DNA of 64,000 nucleotides from Chelonoidis abingdonii (GCF_003597395.2 NC_133771.1:62594294-62658293); one strand, 5' to 3'. Shown: positions 22,206 through 34,076, counted from the first letter of the stretch. Program-made: numbers and translations. Notes: generated by a model from the sequence alone, not told the origin.

Positions 22206-23287
22206 TGTCACAGGGTGTGACTGGCTCTTTTAAGAGGAAGTGGGACCCCGAGCACCTGAACTGATTACCTGTTCCCCAAGAGCAGGAAGCACCTGGGCCT
22301 TAGGAAGGGGAGACAACTGCAGGTGGTTGGGATATGCCTGTAGACACTGCAGGGACTAAGAAGTTTCCCGCAGAGCCATGAGTTAGAATGGAGAAGACTA
22401 TATCTCCCACTATTTCAAGTGGCTAAAGCGGGATGCAGCAACACTCACATTTGGCCCATCCGCTCCGCTCATTGGTGTTGCAACCTAACATATAAGGTTG
22501 CAACACAACTCAGATTTGACCCATCCACCCATCCATAGACAGAGACGGAGGAGTAGCTGGGCCAAATCTGAGTGGTGCTGTGTCGTGTCCCACTTTAGCT
22601 GACTGAAATAGTGGGAGATATGGTCTTCTCTCTTCTAATTCAGGGCCCTGTGTACCAGGTCACAATGCCATTCAGTTTGGTGGTGCTCTTAAAAGAGGGC
22701 CTAAGGCAAACTGTCACTTTTATACCCTTGCTTGTCTGGATGGCCCTGAATCCAGGAAATGTTCTGCTTCAACCTGGACAGGAGGTTCTGGGAGTCAAAG
22801 TGGGACAGTCCCATGATACCTGGGACTGTTGGGAGGTCTAGCAGACAACTATCAAGGAAGGCCTGTGAAGAAAGTTAAACTCCCAGAGATGCTGGGAAAG
22901 CAGGAAAATAAACCCTCAGCAAGGAAGATCTATGCCCAGCTTGAAACTGGAGCAGAAAAGTGTTTAAACTCTGAAAAGGAAGACAGAGCTCAGAGGGGGA
23001 TTGTGCCCATCTATGGACTGGAGTGAAAGAAATGAACTTTAAACAGAGGGCAGACCCTTAGGCAAGAATGGCTGGGCCCAGCTGCAACTGGGATGAAAAT
23101 TGGGTTCTTTTTTGACAAACTTTGTCCTGGACTTAATAAAGTGGGCCCCAGAAGGGGGGAATGCTTTAAATATCTGGATTGTGAGGACTTTTTAAGGGAG
23201 CCTGACTTAAGAGGAAATTGAGGTGGGCTTCAGCAGAGCCATACTTGGCTAGAAGAGGGCGCTACAGAGCAGGCAAGTCCTCTGACA
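22206..23287 (+). mobile_element. LTR, family B, with a nested palindromic element
   Basis: Starts TGTCACAG and ends CTCTGACA, good LTR-type inverse ends. AATAAA is at 23135-23140, where an LTR polyadenylation signal would be expected on plus. The flanks CTGTA and CTATG match at three of five positions. A separate near-palindromic element occupies about 22382-22642. No coding internal region was found beside it. Confidence 0.5.
22382..22642. repeat. Foldback/MITE-like palindromic element
   Basis: The left arm (TTAGAATGGAGAAGACTATA, then TCTCCCACTATTTCA and GCTAAAGCGGGA) is matched by the inverse complement of the right arm. Arms are about 60 bases with few mismatches. A second inner pair (CAACACTCACATTTGGCCCA against TGGGCCAAATCTGAGTGGTG) extends the stem. 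No clear target duplication. Confidence 0.6.
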
Positions 23288-23440
23288 CTATGTCACAATG
23301 CACACGCACAAGGGCGGTGTTTAAGGTTGCATAAGTAACCTGATTTGTGCCATTTCCCAACTTTTGATCGCCTGACTTTGTAACCTTAGTAATGTTCTAA
23401 ATATAATATTGTGTGTAATTTCCTAGGTTTTAAAAAGTAG

Positions 23441-24467
23441 TGTCATAAACAGATAGTAGGAGTTAATAGAACAGAAGTACTTTATATCTCTTTTGACTGT
23501 AAAGGGTTAACAAGTTCAGTAAGCCTGGCTGTCACCTGACCAGAGGACCAATCAGGGGACAGGATACTTTCAAATCTTGAGGGAGGGAAGTTTTTGTGTG
23601 TGCTGTTAGTATTTGGTTGTTGTTCACTCTGGGGGCTCAGAGGGACCAGATGTGCAACCAGGTTTCTCTCCAATCTCCCTGATACAGGTTCTTATAGAGT
23701 CCAAATAGTAAGTACTAGGTAGATGGCGAGTTAGGTTTATGTTTGTTTTCTTTATTTGCAAATGTGCATTTGGCTGGAAGGAGTTTAATTGTGCATTTGG
23801 CTGGAAGGAGTTCAAATTTGTATTTTGCTGAAAGGATTTTAATTTGTACTTGTATACTTAGGCTGGGAGGGTATTCCCAGTGTCTATAGCTGAAAAACCC
23901 TGTACCTAATCCATCTTAAATTTACAAAGATAATTTTTACTGTTTTTCTCTCTTTAATTAAAAGCTTTTCTTGTTTAAGAACTTGATTGTTTTTTTATTC
24001 TGGTGAGACCCCAGGGGACTGGGTCTGGATCCACCAGGGAATTGGTGGGGAGAAAGGAGGGAAGGGGGAGAGAAAGGTTAATTTCTCTCTGTGTTAGGAT
24101 TACTTTCTCTCTCAGGGAGAGTCTGGGAGGGGGAAAGAGAAGGAGGGAGGAAGGTGAATTTTCCTCTCTGTATTTAGATTCAAGGAGTTTGAATCACAGT
24201 AATCTTCCAGGGTAACCCAGGGAGGGGAAGCCTGGGAGAGGCAACGGTGGGGGAAAGGGTTTACTTTCCTTGTGTTAAGATCCAGAGGATCTGGGTCTTG
24301 GGGTTCCCCGGGCAAGGTTTTGGGGGGACCAGAGTTTACCAGGCACTGAAATTCCTGGTTGGTGGCAGCGCTACAAGTACTAAGCTGGTAATTGAGCTTA
24401 GAGAAATTCATGCTGGTACCCCATCTTTTGGACGCTAAGGTTCAGAGGGGGGAATTATACCATGACA
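23441..24467. mobile_element. Solo LTR, family C
   Basis: Starts TGTCATAAAC and ends ATACCATGACA, inverse ends TGTCAT/ATGACA. It is flanked by a perfect 5-bp duplication AGTAG (23436-23440 and 24468-24472). Length is 1027 bp. Contains a three-copy tandem repeat at about 23763-23840 and purine-rich GGGAGAGAAAGG blocks at 24040-24150. No second LTR or internal gene nearby, so it is a solo LTR left by recombination. Confidence 0.85.
23763..23845. repeat. Tandem repeat inside LTR C
   Basis: GTGCATTTGGCTGGAAGGAG occurs twice, exactly 28 bases apart. A third diverged unit (GTATTTTGCTGAAAGGAT) follows, each unit trailed by a TTTAATT or TTCAAAT word. Confidence 0.8.
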
Positions 24468-24472
24468 AGTAG

Positions 24473-25559
24473 CAAATGGAAAAAACAGGAATTCTATCAG
24501 CATATTTTTTCCATGCTCTTGGAAATGGCCAAATCATTTTTCTGAAACTTAATAATAATAAGAAGAATAAATAATAATTAATATAATTAGCCTGAGGTAG
24601 ACACCCACATGGAAAATTTGAGCCTGAACAGTTAAAATTTGACAAAGTGTTGAGCAATTGAAATAGGAAGTGTTGGGTAACCTTAACTATGGCAGTGCTA
24701 CCAGCTTTGCCTGTGCTATTTGTGTGTATGTGTGTGTTTAAAATACTTTGAGATCCTTCCTGGTGAAAGTTACAATATAAGGCCCTAATGCTGTCCTGAG
24801 AAACATGTGAGTGAACCTCTGCACTTGCATGGAGTCTGATTAAATCAATGCAGCTTTAGCCAGGGCTTATCTGCACCCTTGGCAGTGCAGGGTTAGGGCT
24901 TGTATGGCAGTATTCATCATTATCAGCAAGTCATTAAAGTACGTTTGCTCTTTATCTCCAAACAAAGAAGTGGGGAAGAAGTTTAGCATTTGCACTCAAC
25001 CTTGGCTCCATACAAAACATTAACTGGGGTAGGAGGAGGGAGAGTGGCAGTGGGGTGGGGTGATAAATGATTTCAAAGTTTGGTCGGCGGAAGGAAGCTG
25101 AAAAAGGTAGCAGGTTAGCAGTGGAAGTGGATCAGGCAGGGAGATTCAGCATGAGGAATGAATCCTCAAATAAGCAAGTAGGACTCAGAGCTTGTATATG
25201 GCGGGAGTGATGGAGTTATTTCACACTGAGTTGACACAACTAGCTGATGTGCAGTACATAAGTTGCAGTACGAGTATGCACGTAAAACAGCTGTGTCCTT
25301 TTTCAATTTGCATCATTGTGCACACATGGCAGGGGCTTAGGGTGCATTAAGCATTAGGCTTTCTGGGTAGGTATTACATGGTCCTTTGCTTCGCTGCTGA
25401 GCTGCTTGAATTCTGGGATTTTTCCCATTTCACACTGTAGGATGCATAGCAGAAGCCAGTTGAATTCCAGGACTTGGGGACAAAATGCATAAATCTCATG
25501 ATTCCATTCCTCTGCTCCATGGTTCCTCTCTTTCTGGGTTGGCTAGTGCCATTTTCAAA
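24473..25559. other. Non-coding stretch
   Basis: An AAT-rich patch at 24550-24590 and purine-rich GGAGGAGGGAGAG at 25032-25044. The last 200 bases may be the leader of the Harbinger-type remnant that follows. No frame recognised. Confidence 0.4.
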
Positions 25560-25574
25560 TTACTGTTGGCCAGC

Positions 25575-26010
25575 ATGGATGCAACAACACTCTGTGCCAC
25601 TATGCTGGCCATCATATATATGCAGAGGCTTTGGGGGCTTTATTTGAGCTCTTGGGGCTGAGTGGCTTCGGCTTTGGAGTTCAACCACTGAGCATCTGAT
25701 ACAACTACAGCAGTGGCACCTCCTGCAGCAGCAGGAGAGGAAGAAGGAGGAAGACGAGGAGGATGATACTGAGCTACTGCTACTATACAAACTGTTCCTG
25801 GAGCAGCCAGTTTCTGGGCTCAGGAAACCAGCATTCACTGGTAGGAGAGGACTGTTCTGCAAACCTGGGGTGGCCAGTAATGGTGACAGAATTTCAGGAT
25901 GGTGAAGGAACCTCATACTCATTGAAAAACAGTTTGCCATTGCTATCAGGGAGCTGGCGACTCCCAGCTGCTGCTGGTCGATAGCCAACCAGTTTAGCAT
26001 GGAACATTAC
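25575..26010 (+). pseudogene. PIF/Harbinger transposase, N-terminal remnant
   Basis: Plus-strand pieces are MDATTLCATMLAIIYMQRL from the ATG at 25575, an acidic stretch encoded around 25735-25770, and LLLYKQFLEQPVSGL and FTGRRGLFCKPGVASNGDRI at about 25784-25890. A later piece, FAIAIRELATPSCCW followed by SIANQFSM (about 25935-26002), resembles the conserved stretch before the DDE domain of PIF/Harbinger transposases. Stops and frame changes are present, and the DDE part is missing. The antisense serine-rich ORF over the same bases is a shadow of the GAG/GAA-rich acidic codons. Confidence 0.5.
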
Positions 26011-26251
26011 CCCCTCCACCAGCTCAAAAGTGTGTGGGGGGGACAACAGCACAGACGGAAAATGCAGCTTCTGTCTCTGGTGTTCATTCTCACCTACAGT
26101 CTTGCTGCTGGAAAAGCACAGGCACAGCACACAGTTTTATCAGTCATTCGGAGACCTGGCAAACTTGTACCATGTCAGGCTGTTTAGAGAATCACATTTA
26201 GCTGCTTTCTGGTTACAGGCTTACAGCGGTGTTGCAAAATATACAGTCTTG

Positions 26252-27047
26252 GGCCATGGCTACACTGGAGAGTTGCAGCGCTGGTGGTGGGTTTACAGCC
26301 CTGCAACTTAGTAACTGTCCACACCTGCAAGGCACATCCAGTGCTGCAACTCCCTGGCTGCAGCACTGGCTGTACACCTGGTCTGCTTGGGGTATAACGA
26401 TTGCAGTGCTGGTGATGTAGCGCTGCTCCGCAGGTGTGGTCACCAAAAGCTCTGTAATTGGCCTCCAGGGTATTAGGAGGTATCCCAGAATGCCTGTTCA
26501 CAACAAACCGGAAGACTGGGCTCCCCAGAGCTGCTTATCTAAAAAACAAACACAGCTCCTGTTTGCTCGATAAGAGGCAGGGGAATTGCTTTGGAATGTT
26601 CACAGCTGTTTGCTTGAGTAGAGAAGCCACAGGACGGAGGGGGAGGAGGGAGTCTGTGTTGGAGCTCGGAGTGCATAATTTGCATTTAGTGAATAAGAGA
26701 GGGGTGGAGGAAGGGCTCGAAACTTTTAAAATGATTGCAGGTTGGTGATGTGTATGTTCCAGTCCTTAGAACTTGCGAGGCAGGGAGCTGACAGCTCCAA
26801 AAATCCACTCTCTCTCTCTCCCCCACGCTCCCCCTCACCCTCCTCTTTTGAAAAGCACGTTGCAGCCACTTGAACGCTGGGATAGCTGCCCACAATGCAC
26901 CACTCCCAACAGCACTGCAAATGCTGCAAATGTGGCCACACTGCAGCGCTGGTAGCTGTCAGTGTGGCCACACTGCAGTGCTGTCCCTACACAGCTGTAC
27001 ACAGCTGTAACTCCCAGCGCTGCACACCTCCAAGTGTAGCCATACCC
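26252..27047. mobile_element. Non-autonomous terminal-inverted-repeat DNA transposon (796 bp)
   Basis: The left end GGCCATGGCTACACTGGAGA and the right end, read inversely as GGGTATGGCTACACTTGGAG, are inverted repeats that continue into GTTGCAGCGCTGG-type words. TTG occurs on both flanks (26249-26251 and 27048-27050), a possible 3-bp duplication as made by PIF/Harbinger. Inside are repeated GCAGCGCTGG/CCAGCGCTGC words. No transposase frame. Confidence 0.65.
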
Positions 27048-27050
27048 TTG

Positions 27051-28738
27051 GTCAGCTAAGCCAGATTCTTATTAAACAGAAGAAAAAAGAAGGAGGAAAG
27101 GAAGAGAAGAGATAAGGTGAGGAACAAAAAAGACACACAAGGCAGGGGACAGGGTGGAGAAAGTCTCACATCTCAGGTGGTTGTAATGTTTTAGGGCTTT
27201 AGACAGATGCCTATTTTTCTCCCTCTCAGACATCAAAAATATCCACCATTTCTCAAGAGTTTTCTTCTTCTTTTTTTTTTTTTTTTTGTTGTTGTTGAGT
27301 CTGTAAGGAGGGTTCCATTTTTTCATCCTTGGGCTTCTATTTCCTCCGCCAATGGTTGGCCCATCACTCAGTCATTGATAAAGACCCTGTTCTTGAGGCT
27401 GTCACCACTGCAAGTGGCATGACTGGGAGAGTAAAATAAAAAACAAGAAGTTATTGTTCATAATAGTACTGTTTCCATAGAAACATTGGTGGCATTTTTT
27501 AAATTTTCTGTTTCTCAATTCCATCCCTTGAGATTCATCCCAGTATAGGGGAGACCTGAGAGATGGTAAATGGTGTGTACATGGGCGCTAGACTGGGATG
27601 CTGGGACTTATGTTCCCAGTTTGGGTTTGTAGTTCATGTTTTGCATTGAAGCGGAGGTAGAGGTTGTGGCTGTGCTATATGGCCACCAGTTTTAGCAAAT
27701 GAATGTTTTTGGGGGGGGAGTCCCCAGGCAGGAGAAATGTAAGGTGTGAAAAGGAAATTAGTAGATAGGTATGAACCCTTCATGGCGTGGGTTTGTAAAC
27801 AGATGGGGCTTCAGCATGAGATAGAAATCAATTGTCCAGCCCAGCCCCCATTTTGAAAATGTGTTTGAGGGGGCAGAATAAAAGGGGACAACACTGGGCA
27901 AGTGACGGAGCTGTATAACACAATAATACATTAATAATTAGATGTAAAGTTGGATATCCTTGAAAGGATATTCCTTTTACATCCTGGGCTGGGAGTCGGG
28001 CTGGCTTCCTACACAGCCGCCCAAGAGTCCTGAGTTCTGAATTGATCCTAGATGTTTGGAGAGAGCTCTTCATTGCCCTCCTTGTCATCAACATCCTCCA
28101 ATAACTTGTGGTCTTCCTCAGGGGCCACAGTGTCTTTGATGGTAGAAGTGGCATAGGTACCACTGTAAGGTTCTGTAGTAGTGTGCCAGCAACATATCCC
28201 CTCCAGCTCCTCATAAAATGGACAGGTTACATGGGCATCACCAGATTTGTTTCTGGCATCCTGTTTGCATGTGGTTTTGTTGTTATTGTTGTTGTTTGTT
28301 CTTTTGGACTTTTGTACATTTTCCTGAGCTCTTTGCTCTTTATATGGCACTAAAAGGCATCCTGGCTGTGACCTTTCTCTGCCATCTGCTTAGTGTTGCT
28401 TTTCAAAAACTTTCTTATTGCAGTATTTGGTCACAAGAGCTTGCTGTGCCATTCCCTGTCTCCAGATGGCAAGGTAATCAAGGACCTCATTACAGCTCCA
28501 GGTGGCTGCATGAAGTCCGGTATAATGCTGCTGGAATAATATGGCTCTAATGCTGATATTTTAATCCAGGAGCAAATGGGCTGATCCTAGCCCCAGGCAA
28601 GTTTTTAAATGAGGGAGGGGATATCTGATCAACCTGACCCAAGAGCAATGGAAGGTACACAGGTAAATAGACATCACAGTCACAGATGCCTGTATTTGGA
28701 GAACTACCAAAGTAGTGTGCAGCAGAATTGCATGCACT
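27051..28738. other. Non-coding stretch with a poly-T tract
   Basis: Poly-T/pyrimidine run at 27265-27287. Several small frames on both strands have no recognisable protein. No repeat family identified. Confidence 0.45.
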
Positions 28739-29625
28739 GTTCTTGGGGGAATTCAGCATGACTGTGCATGCTCAGAATTCACATCCCCCACAGAAAAATG
28801 AATTCTTATGGGGAAGCAAAGAGATGTCACAAGAGTGGTCATATGCCCCTCCCCGACAGCGCAGGCAGGTCACTTCAGGCACCTGAAGCAGCCAGACATA
28901 AATATCTGCTGGAAGTAGGGACGGGGGGCTGGGCAGTCTGTCCCTCTCACTTGCTATTGCAGCATGCTTGGAATGGAGGAGCAGGGTATTGGGGTGTTTC
29001 TGACGAAGTAGGCATGGGGCAGGCTCTATCCCCTCAGGCAGAGCAGAATGTAGCAGCCTGCCTACTTAGTGAATTGTTCCCATGTGTTTATGAATTCCCC
29101 CAGGAGTATAAACAGGTATGAAAGTTTTAAATCTCCTTTACATTGCCAGAGTGGTGTAGAGGACAGTATGGCCTTATGAACGCTTATGGTGCTTTAGAAC
29201 TTAGAATAATTTAGTGATTAGAACTGAACTAAATATTTGGACTGAAAAAATTTCCTATCAAAATGTGCTCCATGAACTGTTTGGTACTTCCTTTCCTGGA
29301 GATGGTCAGTAGCCAATATAAATTGTGAGTTTGATTCCCCAGCCCTCACTTTCTCTTCAGTTGCCTATGATGTGACACTGAGGATATGACTGCATATATT
29401 TGTTGACTAATAACTAGAAATAAAGGGTCCAACCTAGCTACATTACTATTAGGCAAAGGGGTTTGGGGATTTTCTACAATGCTCCCCACTCCCATTCTCC
29501 ATACATTGTATTGTAATTTAAATAAATTACCAAAATAATTGAAACCAGCATGATTGTATTGTGTTATTTTAAAATATTGCGTGCAGAATTTTAACTGTTT
29601 TGGTGCAGAATTCCCCCAGGAGTAA
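28739..29625. mobile_element. Non-autonomous DNA transposon with GGGGGAATTC termini
   Basis: The left end GTTCTTGGGGGAATTC is mirrored by GAATTCCCCCAGGAGTAAC at 29607-29625. A third copy of the terminus, GAATTCCCCCAGGAGTA, lies inside at 29091-29107, so an internal or nested copy may end there. The left part has the words GCAGAATTC-like and GACATAAATATCTGCTGG. No transposase frame. Confidence 0.55.
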
Positions 29626-30264
29626 CTAACACACACAAACTATGGTCCACACTAACTCAATTCTTATCAAATTTATACTACTTTGAAAGTGAAGTACAAA
29701 TTTTTCAGCAAGCAGGGAGCTAGTGCACTTTAAGGTTTTGCCTCCTGTGTACTCAGGCATTTTTGACTAAACCCCCAGTGTAGCCAATTCCTCTGTTTCC
29801 CATTGCTGAAGTGAAAGAAGCAGAAGAGGTTTCCGATTAAATCAAAGGTGTTTGTGGTTTTTTTGAGGGAGAGGTAGATGGTCAAATAATAATAAGACTT
29901 AGTTTTTCTATTGTGCTCTCATCTGTAGATCCCAAAATGCTTTATAAAGGATGGTATTCCCACCATAAGGAGAAGGTGTGTGTGTTTTTGCCAGAATGTT
30001 TTTGCAGATTCATAGTTGGTGTGGAAAAAAGTGTAAAAATACAAGGGATTTCACTGTCACCTTAGAAACCTTCCTTCTTTAAAAGAATATTCAAAAAGTA
30101 AGACTTCAGTTCAAATTAATATGGAAATTGCTTTAATATTTTTCACTGAGGAAAGACTCCTTTGTCTGATCTGTCACTGCATCATCACTTATTCGGCATT
30201 TGTTAGCATGATCATTCAATCATTTTTCGTCTTTTTTTTACTAGATCTAATTAGAATTTTAAAG
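29626..30264. other. Non-coding AT-rich stretch
   Basis: A weak MIR-like word near 29925-29950 (CATCTGTAGATCCCAAAATG). Otherwise nothing recognised. Confidence 0.45.
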
Positions 30265-30442
30265 TATCAGGGGGTAGCCATATTAATCTGTATCCACAAA
30301 AACAACAAGGAGTCTGGTAGCACCTTAAAGACTAACAGATTTATTTGGCATAAGCTTTCATGGGTAAAAATAACCTCACTTCTTCAGATGCATGGAGTGA
30401 GTTTTTTTACCCATGAAAGTTATGCCTTGTTGCTTTTGTAGA
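30265..30442. repeat. Penelope-type tail repeat with hairpin
   Basis: TCAGGGGGTAGCCATATTAA, AACAACAAGGAGTCTGGTAG and CACCTTAAAGACTAACAG are followed by GCATAAGCTTTCATGGGTAA, then its mirror TTACCCATGAAAGTTATGCC. Same family as 54962-55075, and similar to the low-coordinate end of the Penelope-like element at 2310-2450. Confidence 0.65.
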
Positions 30443-30654
30443 ATTTTAAAGGTTTTTGCCTACAACCTCCTCCACTACTTTTTAATTATAGCAAGACTTA
30501 TATTGATCCATTGCTAAATCTTGATTGCTTTTGGGGGTCTTATCATAGTTTAATGATTAAAGCCTAAGCCAGTGAACTTGCTCTGCTGCTGACTCATAGC
30601 ATCTCTACATATATGAAATGATATAATAATACTTTAAACAGCAGCTACTAAGTT

Positions 30655-32215
30655 TAGACATTTTATAATCAGCAGGTCCAGACAGCTTGCATCCAAGAGT
30701 TTTAAAAGAGCTGGCTGAGTAACTCACTAGAACATTAATGTTGCTATTCAATAATTATTGGAATATTGGGGATGTTCCAGAAGACTGGAAGAAAACCAAT
30801 GTTATACCAATATTTAAAAAGGGTAGATGGGATGACCCAAGTAATTATAGGTCTGTCAGTCTGATATCAAGCCTGGGCAAGATAATGGAGCAGCTAAAAT
30901 GGGACTCAATAAAGAGTTAAAGGAAGGTAATATAATTAATAGGATTCAACATGGGTTTATGGAAAATAGATCCTGTCAAACTAGCTTGATATCTTTTTAT
31001 GATGAGATTACAAGTTTGGCTGATAAAGGTAACAGTGTTGATGTAATATATTTAGACTTCTGTAAGATGTTTGACTTGCATGACATTTTGAGTAAAAATC
31101 TGGAACAAAATAAAATTAACCTGGCACATATTAAATGGAGTAAAAGCTGGCTAACTGATAAGTCTCAAAATGTAATTGTAAATGGGGAATCATTGGGTAA
31201 CATATGTGTTTCTAATGGGGTCCCACAGGGATTGATTCTTGCCCTTACACCATTTAACATTTTTATCAATGACCTGGAAGAAAACATAAAATCATCACTG
31301 ATCAAGTTTTCAGGTGACTCAAAAATTGGGGGAGCGGTTAATAAGGAAGAGGAAAGGAGATGATACAGAGCTATGTGGATTGCTTGGTAAACTGGGTGTA
31401 AACAAACAATATGCATTTTAATATGCTTAGATGTAAATGTATATGTCTAGAAATGAAGAATGTAGGCCATACTTACAGAATGGGGGACTCTATTCTGGAA
31501 AGCAGTGACTTTGAGAAAATGTTGGGGCTCATGGTGGATACTCAGTTGAACATGAGCTCTTAGTGTGATGCTGTGGTCATAAGCACAAATGCAATCCTCG
31601 GATGCATAAACAGGCAACTCTCAAGCAGGCATAGAGAGGTTATTTCACCCCTGTATTTGGCACTGGTACAACCGCTACTGGACTACTTTGTCCAGTTCTG
31701 GTGGCCACAGTTCTAGAAGGATGTTACTAAATTGGAGATGGTTCAGTGAAGGGCAAAGAGAATGATTAAAGGATTAGAAAACCTGCTTTATAGTGATAGA
31801 CTCAAGGAGCTCAATCAATTTAGCTTAACAAAGAGAAGGTTAAGGGGTGAGTTGATCACAGTCTGTAAATACCTACACGGGGAACAAATATTTAATAATG
31901 GGTTCTTCAGTCTAGCAGAGAAAGGTATAACATGATCCATGGCTAGAAGTTGAAGCTAGACAAATTCAGACAGGAAATAAAGAATAAATTATAATAAACA
32001 GGGAGGATAATTAACCATTGGAGCACTTTAACCAAGGGTCATGGTAGAACTGGGAATTTTAAAATGAAGATTGTATGTTTTTCTAAAAGCTATGCTCCAG
32101 GAATTATTTTGGGGAGGTTCTATGGCCTGTCTTACAGAGGAGACAAAGGTGATGAGAATAGTCCCTTCTAGCCTTGGAATAATTGAATGCATGAATCTAT
32201 CAACCCATCTCACAC
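30655..32215 (+). mobile_element. CR1 LINE, 3' two thirds, decayed
   Basis: Begins inside the RT domain at about 30673 and runs to a CR1-like 3' tail (CCCTTCTAGCCTTGGAAT at 32162 and following). The C-terminal nucleotide landmarks are all present in order: GACTCTATTCTGGAAAGC, then TACTGGACTACTTTGTCCAG, then GGCAAAGAGAATGATTAAAG. Multiple frameshifts. It is AT-rich and more diverged than the copy at 8570-12268. Confidence 0.88.
30738..31363 (+). pseudogene. CR1 reverse transcriptase fragment
   Basis: 30738-30890 reads VPEDWKKTNVIPIFKKGR and SNYRSVSLISSLGKIMEQL. A frame change follows, then 30899-31363 gives IQHGFMENRSCQTSLISFYD, VDVIYLDFCKMFD with the first catalytic Asp, SNGVPQGLILALTPFNIFIN, and FSGDSKIGGAV where a working CR1 has FADDTKIGGAV. 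The catalytic Asp pair is damaged and the element is inactive. Confidence 0.88.
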
Positions 32216-32218
32216 CTC

Positions 32219-32661
32219 AGGACAGGCATGGGCATTCATTAGTTAATTCTTGTACAGCACTCAGAAGATTTAAAGTGATGGTATTTTTACAGTCACCTAG
32301 GTTATAAATGTATGTTTCCATCAAGTAAACAGTTGTGATAACATTAGTTATGCTTCTTATCCTTTAAGATATATTAGGAAACCAAAAATGTTTGTGCATT
32401 TAAATCAGAGTTTTAGACAACATCCTCATGATTCACTGAGTCAATGAAATAATGAATGGCTCTATTCTAACTTCCCCTTATATATAGCAGTCATTCTGTC
32501 TCTTGGGACTCACTGAAAACAGCACTATGAACTCAGCACATTTTCCTCTGCTTTTTTTCTAGATTGTGCCTGGCTTTTGCCATTTTTTAAAGAAACAGCA
32601 TCCTTGAATGTAATTCAGATTATGAAAAATTATTTTATGTGAACACTTTGGAACTATGATT
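32219..32661. other. Non-coding stretch, nothing recognised
   Basis: AT-rich. No frame or family seen. Confidence 0.5.
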
Positions 32662-32669
32662 GTCTAAAT

Positions 32670-32818
32670 CAGGGATCGGCTATCTTTGGCACGTGGCCCA
32701 GCAGGGTAAGCCCGTGGAATGCAGGGCCGGTTTGTTTACCTGCTGCATCCGCAGGTTTGACCGACTGCTCCAGGCCAATGGGTGCTGAGAGCCGTGTGCC
32801 AAAGGTTGCCGATCCCTG
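32670..32818. mobile_element. hAT-type miniature element (149 bp)
   Basis: Starts CAGGGATCGGC and ends GCCGATCCCTG, perfect 11-bp inverted termini of a hAT element. It is flanked by a perfect 8-bp duplication GTCTAAAT (32662-32669 and 32819-32826), the size made by hAT transposases. The subterminal words GGCACGTGGC and GTTTGTTTACCTGC are those of an abundant reptile family. No gene inside. Confidence 0.95.
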
Positions 32819-32826
32819 GTCTAAAT

Positions 32827-34073
32827 GTCACTGAAATGCAATCTCTTTTCCATAGAGGTATATCTAGCATACAGTGAAGCTGGAGATGTGCCACATAAAA
32901 ATACCTGTTACCTCTCCTGTCTTTAGTTGGCAATAAATTATTTAGTTATGGGTAATTCTAGTTGCCAAAACTTGGAATATTGGGGATAACAAATCCAATT
33001 CCTCTCAAGATTAGAAAGAAAAAATACATAAATACCTTTAAAAAGAAACCAGTTGTAAGATGGTTATTGCAACATCTCTCTTTAACTAGGTATTTATTAT
33101 AAAGCAACTAATCACAATGGCATCTAGGTGACAGTCAGTCTGGTGTCTAAATAAATGATCCAAAGTGATTAATTATAAAGTAACCAAAACAGAATAAAAA
33201 AAATCCTTATCAGTGCAACCCATTAAGTGATACCTTTGAGTATTTCTATGAGAACTGTGAGGATGAGAACTCCTAGAATTAAATTAATTGTGAAATCTTT
33301 CTTTTCAAGAGAATAAGTTCAGTGAACAATGAAAAAAGTACTAAACTTGTGTGAAAGTTATACGTGATGCAAAAATACCTTTGCTTGCATTTTTCCTGGA
33401 CTGTTTTGTGCTTCTTTATTTTCATCATGAGGGTCATGTCAAATAGACCCTGACACAAACCCACAAGAATTTTCTTTTTAATTAATTTATATATTTAGGA
33501 CCTTTTAACAGGTTTACAAGTCATTGCCATTTAAATACCAGAGACAAAAACAAGAATCTGAATGTTCTTCTTGTGCTAGTCCTTTATTGGGAAATGAAGA
33601 CTGACTGATGGATAGAACAGTTGCGAGGTTTTAGATGAAGCCAAGTCTTCAGCTGTTTACTAAGTAACCAGAAAAAGTCTTGAATTTGGAACATTAGTGT
33701 TATAAACAACAGATAAACCATTTTATTACTTATCATTTGTATTACAAGTGAAAATTCTCTCTTTCCTGGGTAGCATATGACAATATAAGTAGCCTTTTGC
33801 CTCGAGACATGGCAATTACAGAATCACGACTCATGAGCATGCACTTCAAATTTCACTCCCCAGAGCTTGGTTGTTTTACTATAAAAGCACAGAGAACAAT
33901 TATATCATGTTCCAAAAAATTATCCTACACTTTTTGACTGGTAATTAGTGTGCAATTTAGCATCAGTCATGCTCTCTTTTGCTGTCATCAGCCAGTAGGA
34001 AGTAAGGAACTTTGCAAACTTTTTTCTGCAGTTTTCTGGCTGAATAGCCTTAGGCTTTTCTAAACACAGCATC
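32827..34073. other. Non-coding AT-rich stretch, nothing recognised
   Basis: No frame or family recognised. Confidence 0.5.
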
Positions 34074-34076
34074 TAA

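Noticed and set aside
25560..26000. Serine-rich 146-codon minus frame
   Set aside because: The serine run is the antisense of a GAG/GAA-rich acidic stretch in the plus-strand Harbinger remnant.
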